A stretch of DNA of 64,000 nucleotides from Rhodococcus sp. 1168 (GTDB lineage: Bacteria; Actinomycetota; Actinomycetes; Mycobacteriales; Mycobacteriaceae). The stretch lies in contig NZ_MKKY01000091.1 in NCBI RefSeq assembly GCF_002091955.1, forward strand, positions 67,001-131,000. Reading direction: 5' to 3'. The notes under the pieces were generated by a model that searched no databases, was not told the DNA's origin, and was given only the letters and a program-made list of their open reading frames with translations. Below, piece after piece: positions 1-10,021 of this stretch (its first letter is position 1; the number at the start of each line of letters is the position of its first letter). A program made the position numbers and the translations under genes.

Positions 1-14
1 GGAGCTGAGGAATC

Positions 15-1289
15 ATGACCGGTCAACCAACTCTCCCCCGCACACTCGGCCTCACCGACGCCGTTGCGATCGGTCTCGGGTCGATGATCGGCGCAGGAAT
101 CTTTGCCTCGTTCGCACCAGCCGCAGCTGCGGCTGGTGCCGGTCTGCTCATCGGGTTGGCGATCGCGGCAGTCGTCGCCGTCTGCAATGCCACATCATCT
201 GCGCAACTCGCCGCCCAATACCCAACCTCGGGTGGCAGCTACATCTACGGCCGCCAACAGCTCAGCCATTGGGCGGGTTTCCTGGCCGGGTGGAGCTTCG
301 TGATCGGCAAGACCGCTAGTTGTGCTGCGATGGCGCTGACATTCGCCACGTATGCCGCGCCACCCGTCTACGCCAAACCTGTTGCGGTTGCTGCGATCCT
401 GACACTGGCGGCGGTCAACTACTTCGGGGTCACCCGCACTGCCGGATTGACGAAGATCATCGTGATAGTCGTACTGGTCGTGCTTGCGGTGACCGTCTTC
501 ATCGGACTCACTGGGCCAAAGTTTGCGCCAACATCGTTCGGCAGCAATCTGTTTGGGCAGGGTCTGTACGGGATTCTGCAGTCGGCCGGGCTGCTGTTCT
601 TCGCGTTTGCCGGTTACGCTCGCATCGCGACCATGGGCGAGGAAGTGACCGAACCGAAACGCACCATTCCTCGAGCCATCGTGACCGCGCTATCGATCAT
701 ACTGGCCATCTACGCGATAGTAGCGGTCACTGTCCTTCTGGTCATCGGACCGGAGAAGCTGGCTACATCGACAGCACCTCTGGTCGAGTTGGTTACCGCC
801 AGCGGCCAATCGTGGGCAATTCCGCTGGTGCGAGTCGGTGCCGCCACAGCCGCGCTGGGCGCACTCTTGGCTCTGATCGCCGGTGTGGGGCGCACGTCGC
901 TGGCAATGGCCCGCCACCGAGACTTGCCCAGGTTCTTTGCCGCGGTGCACCCTAGGTACGGGGTTCCCCATCACGCCGAGATCGCCCTCGCGGTAGTGGT
1001 CAGCATCCTGGTCGTAACAGTCGACCTGCGCAGTGCCATCGGTTTTTCATCGTTCGGTGTGCTGCTGTACTACTTGATTGCAAACCTCAGCGCCTTGACA
1101 CAAAAACCAGAGAATCGACGCTATCCAAGGATCGTGCAGCTTCTCGGGATCGCCGGATGTAGTGTCCTGGTCGTCACTCTTCCTCTCGCCGCGATAGCTA
1201 CCGGAGTGTTGGTCCTGATCGTCGGGATCATCTACCGCACCGTGCGGACACACAGGTTCGACATCAGCGCCCCACCTTCGAGTGACTGA
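15..1289 (+). CDS. APC-family amino acid permease
   Basis: This encodes a 424-residue polytopic membrane protein of the amino acid-polyamine-organocation (APC) superfamily, probably importing an amino acid or amine by cation symport or exchange. The protein is hydrophobic throughout, with about twelve predicted membrane segments, and carries the N-terminal APC signature GLGSMIGAGIF at residues 20-30. A second typical motif, FFAFAGYARIATMGEEV, sits near residue 200 and corresponds to the conserved G-x-E region of the family. A GAGG ribosome-binding site lies just before the ATG. It converges on the minus-strand TM2 gene, with 92 bp between the stops and no clear terminator. The substrate cannot be read from the sequence. 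Confidence 0.85.
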   Translation: MTGQPTLPRTLGLTDAVAIGLGSMIGAGIFASFAPAAAAAGAGLLIGLAIAAVVAVCNATSSAQLAAQYPTSGGSYIYGRQQLSHWAGFLAGWSFVIGKTASCAAMALTFATYAAPPVYAKPVAVAAILTLAAVNYFGVTRTAGLTKIIVIVVLVVLAVTVFIGLTGPKFAPTSFGSNLFGQGLYGILQSAGLLFFAFAGYARIATMGEEVTEPKRTIPRAIVTALSIILAIYAIVAVTVLLVIGPEKLATSTAPLVELVTASGQSWAIPLVRVGAATAALGALLALIAGVGRTSLAMARHRDLPRFFAAVHPRYGVPHHAEIALAVVVSILVVTVDLRSAIGFSSFGVLLYYLIANLSALTQKPENRRYPRIVQLLGIAGCSVLVVTLPLAAIATGVLVLIVGIIYRTVRTHRFDISAPPSSD

Positions 1290-1381
1290 CTGCATCGACG
1301 TCGCGGTCAGCGCACCAGTCTTCACAACGTCGAGAGGGCCGTCGTCTTCTGAGGCCGACAACGGACCGGGTCGTTGAGGAG

Positions 1382-2305
1382 TCAGTCCCGCAGAGGCCGG
1401 CCGTGCTGATCTCGCACGCTTCCGGTGAGCATCATGATCCCGTCGATCAGCGGCCAGATCCCGCCGATTCCGCAGGTCAACCACGTGACTGCGATCTGCG
1501 CGACCGCCATGCCCGGCTGATTGAGGTAGAAGCGTCCGGCGCCGAAAGCACCAAGAAGGATTCCGAGCAAACCCGCCGTCAGTTTGGACCTGTCCGAGAA
1601 CGGCTCCCCGGTGACAGGATGCCTACCGTACGGCGCCATGGGATCGACTCCGTACGGTGCTCCCGGATAGCCCCCGTATGCAGGTTGCGACTGGTATCCG
1701 GGCGGTGGATATCCCGGTTGCGGTTGGTATCCGGCAGGTGGTGGAAATCCCCCAGGTGGCGGGCCCGAAGGTGGTGGACCGTAACCGCCACCCTGGTACT
1801 GGCCGTAAGACTGATCGTTGGGGTTCGGCTGCGGGTAGCCAGGATCGGGCGCCCCGTACACCGGGCCGGCTTGGCCGTAAGAAGATGCACTGAAGTTTTG
1901 ATCGGGCGAGGTGTCGCCGTACGACGGTGCCGTAGTCGGCTTGTCGAAGCTGACGCCGGAATCCGGCCCATTGTCGGAGGGGGAGGCGGAGTCGGGGGCG
2001 GTGGGAGGTGGGTAGCTCGGAGACTCGCCCCACCCGGGACCATTGCCGATACCCGAGTGCACGGCCCATCCAGGGCCCGATCCCGATCCCGATCCGACTG
2101 CGCCGGTGACCGGTCCGGTCTCCGACGTTCCCGGCTGCTCGGACAACGACGCTTCGGCCGTCGCGTCGTAGTCGAACGGCGTGCCGAAATCGGGGGGCGT
2201 CTCGATTCGTTCCGTGTCGATTCGTTCCGACTCGATTCGTTCCGTCTCATTGTTGGATCCTTTGTCGGAGGATCCACCCTCGGGCTTGTTGTCGGGCTCG
2301 CTCAC
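1382..2305 (-). CDS. TM2 domain protein with Pro/Gly/Tyr-rich N-terminus
   Basis: This 307-residue protein has two parts. Residues 1 to about 235 are low-complexity, rich in Pro, Gly, Tyr, Gln and Ser, and start with a charged stretch containing a pentapeptide repeat of the form [TS]ERI[ED]. Residues 237-300 form a TM2 domain: two hydrophobic helices with the typical AGRFYLNQPG turn and the WPLIDG motif. TM2 domains are short membrane hairpins of unknown biochemical role; proline/tyrosine-rich tails of this type are common in actinobacterial membrane proteins. It lies downstream of lgt in the same direction after a 107-bp gap, so it may be transcribed with lgt. No specific function can be assigned. 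Confidence 0.8.
   Translation of the reverse strand: MSEPDNKPEGGSSDKGSNNETERIESERIDTERIETPPDFGTPFDYDATAEASLSEQPGTSETGPVTGAVGSGSGSGPGWAVHSGIGNGPGWGESPSYPPPTAPDSASPSDNGPDSGVSFDKPTTAPSYGDTSPDQNFSASSYGQAGPVYGAPDPGYPQPNPNDQSYGQYQGGGYGPPPSGPPPGGFPPPAGYQPQPGYPPPGYQSQPAYGGYPGAPYGVDPMAPYGRHPVTGEPFSDRSKLTAGLLGILLGAFGAGRFYLNQPGMAVAQIAVTWLTCGIGGIWPLIDGIMMLTGSVRDQHGRPLRD
2201..2245 (-). repeat. 3 x 15-bp in-frame tandem repeat inside the TM2 gene
   Basis: Three consecutive 15-bp units (2201-2215, 2216-2230, 2231-2245) share the core GTCGATTCGTTCCG with one or two substitutions each. On the coding (minus) strand they encode TERIE-SERID-TERIE near the N-terminus of the TM2 protein. The period is a multiple of three, so gain or loss of a unit would keep the frame. 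Confidence 0.8.
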
Positions 2306-2412
2306 CGGCTACTCCTTGCTCGAAAAAGATGGCAGCCCGCACAGCCTGCCACGTCCATACCGTAAGGTCCTTCGGCTGTCGGCGCCCGCCGAACAGCTTT
2401 GGTTCGCCGGCC

Positions 2413-3432
2413 TCACTTGCCGGGGGAATCCTTCTCATGACCGGACCTCGGGGCAGGGTCCTTTTCGGACTCTTCAAGCTCCATCGCCTCGGACTCGTTC
2501 GACTCTGTCTTTTCCGACTCGGTCTTTTCCGTTTGAGCAGAGGCGCTCGTGTGGTCCTTGGACTCGAGGCTTGCCGGATCTTCGCGGCCCTTCTTCGCCA
2601 GTACGAAGTAGAGGACCGCCAGAACGAACACGATGGCCGAGGTGAAGGTATTGACTCGAATTCCCGCGATGTGGGTGGCGTAGTCGTCGCGAAGTAGTTC
2701 GACCCAGAACCTGCCAGCGCAGTATCCGGCGACGTACAGAGCAAACAAGCGCCCGTGGCCGATAGCGTATCGACGGTCGACGATCACCAACAGCACAACG
2801 ATGGCGAGGCTCCACAGGAGTTCGTACAGGAACGTCGGGTGAACGACTTTTTCGATCACACCGTTCGATACCCCTGTCAGAGGATCGAGGCGGCCGGCTG
2901 AGTCGACGCGTTCGAAGATCTCGAGGCCCCAGGCTCGCGTGGTCTCTCGTCCGTACAGTTCCTGGTTGAAGTAGTTACCGATACGGCCGATCGCCTGGGC
3001 GAGCAGGATCGGTGGTCCGACTGCATCGCCGAACGCAGGCAACGGGATTCCGCGACGACGACAGGCGATCCAGGCGCCGACCCCTCCGAGAAGAACTGCA
3101 CCCCAGATTCCGAGTCCGCCTTCCCACACCTTGAGCGCGCGAACCGGATCACCGCCCGGCCCGAAGTAGGTACTCCAATCAGTGATGACGTGGTAAATCC
3201 GGCCACCGAGCAGGCCGAACGGCACCGCCCAGACTGCAACGTCGAGCACGGTGCCCTTGGTGCCGCCCCTGGCCACCCACCGGCGATCACCCCAGACGAC
3301 GGCGACCACGATCCCGACGATGATGAAGAGCGCGTATGCACGCAGCGCTATCGGCCCGATGTACCAAACACCTTGCGGCGGACTGGGAATGTACGCCAGA
3401 ACTGCAACCGAGGATCCTACGACAGAAGTCAC
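2413..3432 (-). CDS. lgt: Prolipoprotein diacylglyceryl transferase
   Basis: Lgt transfers diacylglycerol from phosphatidylglycerol to the lipobox cysteine of prelipoproteins in the cytoplasmic membrane. The 339-residue product has about seven hydrophobic segments, the actinobacterial EGGLGIWG motif near residue 104 and the Lgt signature GRIGNYFNQELYG at residues 149-161. The last 50 or so residues form a charged Glu/Ser/Thr/Lys-rich tail, an extension often seen in actinobacterial Lgt and absent from E. coli Lgt. The start codon overlaps the trpA stop as ATGA, so it is translationally coupled to trpA at the end of the trp cluster. Two lipoprotein clients are encoded in this window, at 21504-23105 and 42891-44507. 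Confidence 0.95.
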   Translation of the reverse strand: MTSVVGSSVAVLAYIPSPPQGVWYIGPIALRAYALFIIVGIVVAVVWGDRRWVARGGTKGTVLDVAVWAVPFGLLGGRIYHVITDWSTYFGPGGDPVRALKVWEGGLGIWGAVLLGGVGAWIACRRRGIPLPAFGDAVGPPILLAQAIGRIGNYFNQELYGRETTRAWGLEIFERVDSAGRLDPLTGVSNGVIEKVVHPTFLYELLWSLAIVVLLVIVDRRYAIGHGRLFALYVAGYCAGRFWVELLRDDYATHIAGIRVNTFTSAIVFVLAVLYFVLAKKGREDPASLESKDHTSASAQTEKTESEKTESNESEAMELEESEKDPAPRSGHEKDSPGK

Positions 3433-4232
3433 AGGGCTACGTTAGCCGAACGGACGCCCTCGGCGAGTTCACTGGTCAGAGCCGCGACGGCATCCAGGCC
3501 CTTGTCCACTGCGGACACCAGCGCCGAACCGACGATGACTGCATCGGCGTACCGTGCGATCTCGGCGGCCTGCGCACCCGATCGCACACCGAGACCGACT
3601 CCCACCGGGATGTCGGAATGCTTGCGGATCCGGGCGGTCAGTTCAGGTGCGGACGAGCTGACAACATCACGAGCCCCGGTGACACCCATGGTCGACGCGG
3701 CGTAGACGAATCCACGGCTGGCCTTCACCGTGCTGGCCAATCGCTCTTCGGTCGAGGACGGTGCAACGAGAAAGATGCGATCGAGATCGTGTGCATCCGA
3801 AGCGGCGATCCACTCGTCGGCTTCGTCAGGGATCAGATCGGGAGTGATGATGCCGAGTCCACCTGCACTTGCGAGATCCCGGGCGAACGCGTCGATGCCG
3901 TAGCGCATCACAAGATTCCAGTAGGTCATCACGATGGCTTTACCGCCACTCGCGGAGACTCTTTCGACGACCGTGAACACATCACGCACCCGGGCACCAG
4001 CACGGAGTGCGGTATCTGCCGCCGCCTGGATAGTGGGCCCGTCCATGACGGGGTCGGAGTACGGAATGCCGACCTCGACGATGTCACAGCCTGAAGACAC
4101 CATGGTCTCGAAGACTTCGATCGACTTCTCCACCGTCGGGAATCCCGCCGGGAGGTAGCCGATCAGTGCGGCCCGATTCTCGTCTTTGCACGCTCTGAAC
4201 GTGGCGCCGAGCTTGGAAGGTCGTTCGGTCAT
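3429..4232 (-). CDS. trpA: Tryptophan synthase alpha subunit
   Basis: TrpA cleaves indole-3-glycerol phosphate to indole and glyceraldehyde 3-phosphate; indole is channelled to TrpB in the alpha2-beta2 complex. The 267-residue protein is full length for the family. The catalytic glutamate is E53 in the [13 protein letters not shown] segment and the catalytic aspartate is D64 in the following MDGPTIQ segment. The phosphate-binding glycine-rich GVGLGVRSG loop lies near residue 200. The start overlaps the trpB stop by four bases, and its own stop overlaps the lgt start in the same way, so trpB, trpA and lgt form one coupled unit. Confidence 0.96.
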   Translation of the reverse strand: MTERPSKLGATFRACKDENRAALIGYLPAGFPTVEKSIEVFETMVSSGCDIVEVGIPYSDPVMDGPTIQAAADTALRAGARVRDVFTVVERVSASGGKAIVMTYWNLVMRYGIDAFARDLASAGGLGIITPDLIPDEADEWIAASDAHDLDRIFLVAPSSTEERLASTVKASRGFVYAASTMGVTGARDVVSSSAPELTARIRKHSDIPVGVGLGVRSGAQAAEIARYADAVIVGSALVSAVDKGLDAVAALTSELAEGVRSANVAL

Positions 4233-5542
4233 GCGGGGTCACCCTTTTCGCCGTCTACGTGCGCTTCACCGTCTGCGTCCACCAGACCGAACCATTCGGC
4301 CGCGGTATCTACGTCTTTGTCGCCGCGCCCGGAGAGATTGACCAGCACGATCTTGTCCTTGCCGAGTTCTCGTCCCAGCTTCAGCGCGCCCGCGATCGCA
4401 TGCGCGGACTCGATCGCTGGAATGATGCCCTCGGTCCTGCACAGCAGCCGGAAAGCATCCATCGCCTCGGTATCGGTGATACCCCGATACTCGGCACGTC
4501 CGATGTCGTGCAGGTAGGAGTGTTCCGGACCGACGCCCGGGTAGTCCAATCCCGCTGAAATCGAATGCGATTCGGTCGTCTGGCCGTCTTCGTCCTGCAG
4601 AAGGTAGGAATACGTCCCGTGCAGGGTGCCTGGGGAGCCGCCACTGATGGTGGCCGCGTGCCTACCGGTGTCGACGCCGTCTCCGGCAGCTTCGAATCCG
4701 ACGAGCCGAACAGACGGGTCGTCGATGAACGCATGAAAGATGCCGATAGCGTTCGAACCGCCGCCGACACAGGCTGCAATGGCGTCGGGAAGGCGTCCGG
4801 TCGACGCTTGAACCTGCTGGCGCGCTTCGAGTCCGATGATCCGCTGGAAATCGCGGACCATGGTTGGAAACGGGTGCGGGCCGGCCACGGTTCCGAAGCA
4901 GTAATACGTATCGTCCGCATGCGCGACCCAGTCGCGCAGGGCCTCGTTGATCGCATCCTTCAATGTCCGCGACCCTGAGGTGACAGCCACCACGGAAGAT
5001 CCGAGCAACCGCATTCGTGCAACGTTGAGAGCTTGACGTTCGGTGTCGACCTCACCCATGTACACGACGCAGTCCAGGCCCAGCAGTGCACATGCCGTGG
5101 CCGTCGCGACACCGTGTTGCCCTGCTCCGGTTTCCGCGATGACCCTCGTTTTGCCCATTCGCTTGGCGAGCAGCACCTGGCCGAGGACATTGTTGATCTT
5201 GTGAGAACCAGTGTGGTTCAGGTCTTCTCGCTTGAGCAGAATCCTTGCGCCGCCGGCATGCTCGGACAACCGAGTAGCCTCGAACACCGGGGAGGGTCGC
5301 CCAGTGTAATCGCGCTGGAGTCGATCCAGCTCTGCTAGGAATTCCTCGTCACTGCGCACCTTGTCGTATTCGACAGTGACTTCTTCGATTACGCCCATGA
5401 GGGCCTCTGGAACGTACCGCCCACCGTATACACCGAAGTGCCCGCCGATATCGGGGTCGTGTTTGCTGCGGTCGGTCAACCCGAGGCTGCTCTCGGGTAG
5501 ATCGCCGCCCTTGAAACGGGGGCTCTGAAGGTGGCTGGTCAC
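4229..5542 (-). CDS. trpB: Tryptophan synthase beta subunit
   Basis: TrpB is the PLP-dependent subunit that condenses indole with L-serine to give tryptophan. The 437-residue protein carries the PLP lysine K115 in the HTGSHKINN motif and a GGGSNAIG phosphate-binding loop in the middle of the chain. The start is read as GTG at 5542; the first 30 residues are poorly conserved and a shorter form beginning nearer the [13 protein letters not shown] segment cannot be excluded. A 100-bp gap with a strong hairpin (5603-5640) separates it from trpC, whereas it overlaps trpA by four bases. Confidence 0.95.
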   Translation of the reverse strand: MTSHLQSPRFKGGDLPESSLGLTDRSKHDPDIGGHFGVYGGRYVPEALMGVIEEVTVEYDKVRSDEEFLAELDRLQRDYTGRPSPVFEATRLSEHAGGARILLKREDLNHTGSHKINNVLGQVLLAKRMGKTRVIAETGAGQHGVATATACALLGLDCVVYMGEVDTERQALNVARMRLLGSSVVAVTSGSRTLKDAINEALRDWVAHADDTYYCFGTVAGPHPFPTMVRDFQRIIGLEARQQVQASTGRLPDAIAACVGGGSNAIGIFHAFIDDPSVRLVGFEAAGDGVDTGRHAATISGGSPGTLHGTYSYLLQDEDGQTTESHSISAGLDYPGVGPEHSYLHDIGRAEYRGITDTEAMDAFRLLCRTEGIIPAIESAHAIAGALKLGRELGKDKIVLVNLSGRGDKDVDTAAEWFGLVDADGEAHVDGEKGDPA

Positions 5543-5602
5543 CCGTCCAGTCTGCCCCAGCGACCGCTACGACCGAAATTCGGGGTTTTATTACCTGCCA
5601 TA

Positions 5603-5640
5603 CACGACGAACCGGCGCAAACAAGCGCCGGTAGGTCGTG
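5603..5640 (-). terminator. Hairpin between trpC and trpB
   Basis: Two 16-base arms, 5603-5618 and 5625-5640, pair with two mismatches around a six-base loop. The inner eight pairs, ACCGGCGC with GCGCCGGT, are perfect. No U-run follows on the trp-coding strand, so this may be a U-poor actinobacterial terminator or an RNA element reducing read-through from trpC into trpB-trpA-lgt. The hairpin is directly visible; its function is inferred. Confidence 0.6.
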
Positions 5641-5642
5641 AA

Positions 5643-6452
5643 TCAGCGCGCAGGCTTAGGGCAGGACGGATGCGTTCCTGCGGTCACCAGATCGGATACG
5701 GCAGTACGCGGATCACCACTGGTGACGAGTCCCTCGCCCACGAGCACAGCGTCGGCACCCGCCCCTGCGTAGGCGAGAAGATCTGCCGTTCCACGAACGC
5801 CGGACTCGGCGACTCGAATGATTTCGCTGGGCAGACCGGGAGCGATTCGGCCGAAGCTGTCTCGGTCGATCTCGAGGGTCTTGAGGTTGCGGGCGTTGAT
5901 TCCGATGATTGTGGCGCCCGCCTCGAGAGCCCGATCGGCTTCGGCTTCGGTGTGTACCTCGACCAGTGCTGTCATACCGAGCGACTCGGTCCGATCGAGC
6001 AGCGATGCGAGAGCCTGCTGCTCCAGCGCTGCGACGATCAACAAAATGACGTCTGCTCCATGTGCACGCGCCTCGTGAATTTGATACGGCCCCACGATGA
6101 AGTCCTTGCGCAGCACCGGAATGCTCACTGCTCTGCGCACGGCGTCGAGGTCGGCAAGCGAACCGTTGAACCTGCGTTCCTCGGTGAGGACGCTGATGAT
6201 TCTTGCCCCGCCCAGCTCGTATGCCTGGGCCAACACGGCCGGGTCCCCTATGTCGGCCAATGCACCCTTCGACGGGCTCGCACGCTTGACCTCGGCGATA
6301 ACGCCGATTCCGTCCTCGTGCAGTGCCGCGGTCGCATCGAGCGGTGCAGGCGCTTTCAGAGCGGCAGCCTTCACAGCAGCGAAATCGACGACCGATTCAC
6401 GTGCTGCGACATCGGCGCGAACACCGTCCAGAATCGAATCGAGAACAGTCAT
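5643..6452 (-). CDS. trpC: Indole-3-glycerol phosphate synthase
   Basis: TrpC closes the indole ring, converting carboxyphenylamino-deoxyribulose phosphate to indole-3-glycerol phosphate. The protein is a monofunctional TIM barrel of 269 residues containing the [10 protein letters not shown] motif with the catalytic lysine, the [20 protein letters not shown] segment and the [13 protein letters not shown] segment. I chose ATG at 6452, giving MTVLDSIL, because AAAGGA lies at a suitable distance upstream; an in-frame ATG seven codons earlier has no such signal. The TrpF domain fused to TrpC in enterobacteria is absent, consistent with PriA doing that step. Confidence 0.94.
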   Translation of the reverse strand: MTVLDSILDGVRADVAARESVVDFAAVKAAALKAPAPLDATAALHEDGIGVIAEVKRASPSKGALADIGDPAVLAQAYELGGARIISVLTEERRFNGSLADLDAVRRAVSIPVLRKDFIVGPYQIHEARAHGADVILLIVAALEQQALASLLDRTESLGMTALVEVHTEAEADRALEAGATIIGINARNLKTLEIDRDSFGRIAPGLPSEIIRVAESGVRGTADLLAYAGAGADAVLVGEGLVTSGDPRTAVSDLVTAGTHPSCPKPAR

Positions 6453-6534
6453 GGTGACCCGAGTCCTTTCCATCGGTGACCTGATGTGAGGAAACTCATC
6501 GAGGTCGTCACCAGCGTAGTGGGCGGTTTCTGTG

Positions 6535-7266
6535 TCACTGATTCCGGGTGCCGGACTCGTCGGTAGGGTCCTCGCCCGCGTCGAGTGCGTCCCACAGCAT
6601 TCGTTCGGTCAAGTCTTCTCCCTCCCCTTTTGCCCCGGTGCCGTCCGCCGCCGACTTGGCCCGACGAGCGACTTCCTCGCGGCGACTGGCTGGGGCGTCG
6701 TACTTCGAGGACAATACCTTCCGCGTGGTCGGTTTCCGAAACAGCGCAACGGCCGCGAACAAGGCGCTCACTGCGCCGATCAACGCAAGGACAGCGGGCA
6801 AGGCGAACGCAACCGTCGAGGTCACCTCCGCACGTGCCGGGAGTTCGGCAATGCTGGCCGCCTTGGTATTCGAAACTTCGCCGAACAGAGATTCCAGTGC
6901 AGGCAGGCCCGCGCCGACGGCAACGAGCAGAACGAAAATTGCGAGGACTCTCGATGCAATCCCCTTGACCGCGAAGGAAGCTGCGACGGCCGCCAGAAGC
7001 GCGAGTGCAAGCGGTGTGGATGCCGCAGCCCACGCGCTACCGAGAAGATCCGTCGATCGTTCCTCCCCCAGTCCATCGAACGAAGTGACGTGCACCCAAG
7101 TCATCCTCGAGCTTCCCCAGAGGCAGGCTGCACCGATTAGTAGGAGAACAACGGCCACCGCGCCCGAGCGGGACCGACCTCCCTTCGCCGACGGCGCGTC
7201 CGAATCAATGGGATTCACACTCGACGGGTCCGATTTCGCCTTGCCTGGTGTCGACTCCGCGCTCAC
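6535..7266 (-). CDS. Trp operon-associated membrane protein
   Basis: This 243-residue protein has four hydrophobic segments (about residues 33-52, 77-95, 103-122 and 148-170) between a polar N-terminus and a charged C-terminal tail. It matches the actinobacterial family found between trpE and trpC, known by the generic name Trp_oprn_chp. The start overlaps the trpE stop by four bases (ATGA), so it is co-translated with trpE. The biochemical role is not known; the conserved position suggests a link to tryptophan biosynthesis or transport, but that is inference. Confidence 0.85.
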   Translation of the reverse strand: MSAESTPGKAKSDPSSVNPIDSDAPSAKGGRSRSGAVAVVLLLIGAACLWGSSRMTWVHVTSFDGLGEERSTDLLGSAWAAASTPLALALLAAVAASFAVKGIASRVLAIFVLLVAVGAGLPALESLFGEVSNTKAASIAELPARAEVTSTVAFALPAVLALIGAVSALFAAVALFRKPTTRKVLSSKYDAPASRREEVARRAKSAADGTGAKGEGEDLTERMLWDALDAGEDPTDESGTRNQ

Positions 7267-8834
7267 CGGTCTGTACCTCCGACCGGGCGGAGCGACTGCG
7301 CGGCCGCAACGGCACCGAGTACCGCCATCGCCTTGTTCTTGGCCTCGGTGTCCTCGTACTCGGCGACCGAATCTGCCACGACACCAGCACCCGCCTGCAC
7401 GTACGCCGTCCCATCCTTGATGAGCGCGGTGCGAATTGCGATAGCAGTGTCGGCATCACCAGAGAAGTCGAGATACCCCACGATGCCCCCGTAGACGCCC
7501 CGTCTGGTCGGCTCCAATTCGTCGATCAATTCCATGGCCCGAACTTTGGGAGCACCCGACAGCGTGCCCGCCGGGAAGCATGCCTTGACCGCGTCCAGTG
7601 CTTGCTTACCATCCGCGAGGCGACCTGCAACGGTCGATACGAGGTGCATGACGTGGCTGTAGCGCTCGATATGTCGATACTCGCTGACCCGCACAGTGCC
7701 CGGCGTGCAGACTCGGCCGAGGTCGTTTCGTCCCAGATCGACGAGCATCAGGTGCTCGGCGTTCTCCTTCTCGTCCGCCAGCAGATCCTTCTCGAGCAGA
7801 ACGTCCTCCTCCTCGGAGTCGCCGCGCCACCTGGTACCCGCGATCGGATGTGTCGTCGCCAAACCGTCTACGACGGTCACCAGTGCCTCCGGGCTCGAAC
7901 CCACGATCGAGAACGCAGTTTCACCGTCGGCACCGGGTACGTGCATCAAATACATGTAAGGACTCGGGTTCGAGGCGCGCAACATGCGATAGACGTCGAT
8001 GGGAGCCGCGTCGGTATCCATTTCGAAACGTTGTGACAACACCACCTGAAAGGCTTCGCCGGCCTCGATCTCCTCGACGAGCCTATGCACATCTTTGCCG
8101 AAGCCCTCGGACGTGCGCTGCCGCCGATACTCGGGTTTCGGGCGTGCCATGGTCGACACCGTGGACGAGGCGGGCGCTGCCAGATCCGCACACATCCGGT
8201 CCAGCCGGGCGATCGCGTCGTCGTACGCTTCGTCGACGCGGTCGACGGTGCCGTCCCAGTTGACCGCGTTGGCGATGAGCGTGATCGCACCTTCGTGGTG
8301 ATCGACCGCGGCGATATCGGTCGCCAGCAACATGACCATCTCGGGTACGTGCAGATCGTCCTGGGCATACTCGGGGAGTCGTTCGATCCGGCGGACCGCG
8401 TCGTACCCGAGGTACCCCACCATGCCACCGGTAAGCGGCGGCAGGTCCGGCAAGCGTTCGGAACGGAGCAGTTCGAGCGTCCTGCCCAGGACCTCCAAAG
8501 GGTCACCACCCGACGGGATGCCGGCGGGGACGTTGCCACGCCACACTGCTTCCCCGTCTTCGACGGTCAACGCCGCAGGCGTGCCTGCACCGATGAACGA
8601 CCAGCGCGACCACGAACGACCGTTCTCCGCCGACTCCAACAGAAACGTGCCCGGACGATCACCGCCGAGCTTGCGGTAGGCCGACAGAGGTGTTTCGGAA
8701 TCGGCGAGAACCTTACGCACTACCGGAACGACGCGATGTTCGGCGGCAAGTGCTCGGAATTCCGCTCGACTGGTCGTCGCCCCCCTGTCGACGCCGTCGT
8801 GAGCACCGGGCAGTGTCGTGGTCTCGCCATGCAT
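7263..8834 (-). CDS. trpE: Anthranilate synthase component I
   Basis: TrpE converts chorismate and ammonia (from TrpG glutaminase) to anthranilate, the first step of tryptophan synthesis. The 523-residue protein has the N-terminal regulatory domain with the LLES element, associated with tryptophan feedback binding, near residue 64. The chorismate-binding domain follows, with motifs [18 protein letters not shown] and [18 protein letters not shown]. The trpG and trpD partners are not in the window. It is divergent from bcp with only 55 bp between the start codons, so both promoters must lie in or overlap that short gap. Confidence 0.95.
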   Translation of the reverse strand: MHGETTTLPGAHDGVDRGATTSRAEFRALAAEHRVVPVVRKVLADSETPLSAYRKLGGDRPGTFLLESAENGRSWSRWSFIGAGTPAALTVEDGEAVWRGNVPAGIPSGGDPLEVLGRTLELLRSERLPDLPPLTGGMVGYLGYDAVRRIERLPEYAQDDLHVPEMVMLLATDIAAVDHHEGAITLIANAVNWDGTVDRVDEAYDDAIARLDRMCADLAAPASSTVSTMARPKPEYRRQRTSEGFGKDVHRLVEEIEAGEAFQVVLSQRFEMDTDAAPIDVYRMLRASNPSPYMYLMHVPGADGETAFSIVGSSPEALVTVVDGLATTHPIAGTRWRGDSEEEDVLLEKDLLADEKENAEHLMLVDLGRNDLGRVCTPGTVRVSEYRHIERYSHVMHLVSTVAGRLADGKQALDAVKACFPAGTLSGAPKVRAMELIDELEPTRRGVYGGIVGYLDFSGDADTAIAIRTALIKDGTAYVQAGAGVVADSVAEYEDTEAKNKAMAVLGAVAAAQSLRPVGGTDR

Positions 8835-8889
8835 GCCCCCATCTTCTCAGGTGCTGCACACGACTCTCGCCGCACGGTAGCCTCCGCGC

Positions 8890-9354
8890 ATGAAACCAGG
8901 TGACAAAGTCCTCGGCTTCACCCTTCCGGACCAGAGCGGCACGCCCCGTTCGCTCGATACCCTGCTGCAGGACGGTCCACTGGTGCTGTTCTTCTACCCA
9001 GGCGCAATGACTCCCGGATGCACGGCGGAGGCATGCCATTTCCGCGATCTCGCAGCCGAATTTGCCGAGGTCGGTGCTTCACGAGCCGGAATCAGCGACG
9101 ACACCGTCGCCAAGCAGGCAGAATTCGCCGATGTGAAATCTTTCGACTACCCACTTCTTTCCGACGAAGACGGTTCCATCACAACACAATTCGGTGTCAA
9201 GCGCGGACTTCTCGGCAAGCTGTCCCCAGTCAAGCGGTCCACTTTCATCATCGACACCGACCGCAACCTGCTCGAGGTCTTTTCGAGCGAATTTCGGTTC
9301 GGAGCGCATGCCGACCATGCCCTCGAGTTCCTACGGGCCAGATCGAAGAAGTAG
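8890..9354 (+). CDS. bcp: BCP-type peroxiredoxin
   Basis: This is a 154-residue thiol peroxidase of the BCP/PrxQ group, reducing hydroperoxides in the cytoplasm with thioredoxin-like donors. The peroxidatic cysteine is C44 in the TPGCTAEAC motif, and the resolving cysteine is C49, five residues later, the arrangement typical of BCP. The downstream motif DYPLLSDEDG is also characteristic. The extreme 3' end lies in a tandem 22-bp duplication, described separately. It is divergently transcribed from trpE. Confidence 0.93.
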   Translation: MKPGDKVLGFTLPDQSGTPRSLDTLLQDGPLVLFFYPGAMTPGCTAEACHFRDLAAEFAEVGASRAGISDDTVAKQAEFADVKSFDYPLLSDEDGSITTQFGVKRGLLGKLSPVKRSTFIIDTDRNLLEVFSSEFRFGAHADHALEFLRARSKK

Positions 9355-9394
9355 GCCTGAGGCATCGAAGAAGTAGGCCTGAGGCATCGAAGAA
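9342..9394 (+). repeat. 22-bp tandem duplication across the bcp stop codon
   Basis: A 22-bp unit at 9342-9363 is repeated exactly at 9364-9385 and followed by the first nine bases of a third copy at 9386-9394. The bcp stop codon TAG (9352-9354) is in the first copy, so the second copy is non-coding and the protein is not changed. The pattern fits a recent slippage or short tandem duplication. Confidence 0.9.
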
Positions 9395-9476
9395 CCGTGG
9401 CGGAGACGTTCTATTCCTACGAAGAGTGACAGACTGACTCGACGAGTGCTCGTGTTCGAAGGAAGGGCTCCCCGCG

Positions 9477-9986
9477 ATGGACAGGTCGATGAACGTGACG
9501 GCAGAAGGCGCCGAACCTCGTTGGCTCACCGACGATCAGCAAACTGCATGGCGATCGCTGGTAGCGCTCCTGACTCGGCTCCCTGCCGCCCTCGATACTC
9601 AGCTGCAGCGAGATTCGGGGCTCACTCACTTCGACTACTTCGTATTGTCCGTACTCTCCGAACATCCGGATCGGCGCATTCAGCTACGCGATCTGGCCAA
9701 GTTCGCCAACGCTTCCCTGTCCCGCCTCTCGCACGTGGTCACCAAACTCGAGAAGGTGGGCTGGGTGCGTCGCGAGACCATCGCCGGCAGCAGAGGTTCG
9801 TACGCAGTGCTCACCGACAGCGGCATGGACAAGGTCGTCGAATCCGCGCCCGCTCACGTGGCCACAGTTCAAGCATTGCTGTTCGAAGGACTCGGCGACT
9901 CCGAAGTCGCCCGACTAGCCGCACTCAGCGACCTCATGCTCCGGCAACTCGACAAAGGCATTTCCGAAGGAACAGGCAAAGCCTGA
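9477..9986 (+). CDS. MarR-family transcriptional regulator
   Basis: This 169-residue protein has the MarR winged-helix fold: a dimerisation helix near the N-terminus, a helix-turn-helix at about residues 75-98 in the segment RDLAKFANASLSRLSHVVTKLEK, and the wing with its basic RRETIAGSRGSYAVLTDSG hairpin. The segment LTHFDYFVLSVLSEHPDRRIQLRDLA is typical of the family. MarR proteins usually repress nearby genes and are released by phenolic ligands or oxidants, but the target cannot be read here. A GGAAGG ribosome-binding site is appropriately spaced. It is convergent with hisI. Confidence 0.88.
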   Translation: MDRSMNVTAEGAEPRWLTDDQQTAWRSLVALLTRLPAALDTQLQRDSGLTHFDYFVLSVLSEHPDRRIQLRDLAKFANASLSRLSHVVTKLEKVGWVRRETIAGSRGSYAVLTDSGMDKVVESAPAHVATVQALLFEGLGDSEVARLAALSDLMLRQLDKGISEGTGKA

Positions 9987-10021
9987 GTAGCCGGCCCAGT
10001 AACACGTCAGCCCGGCAGCAG

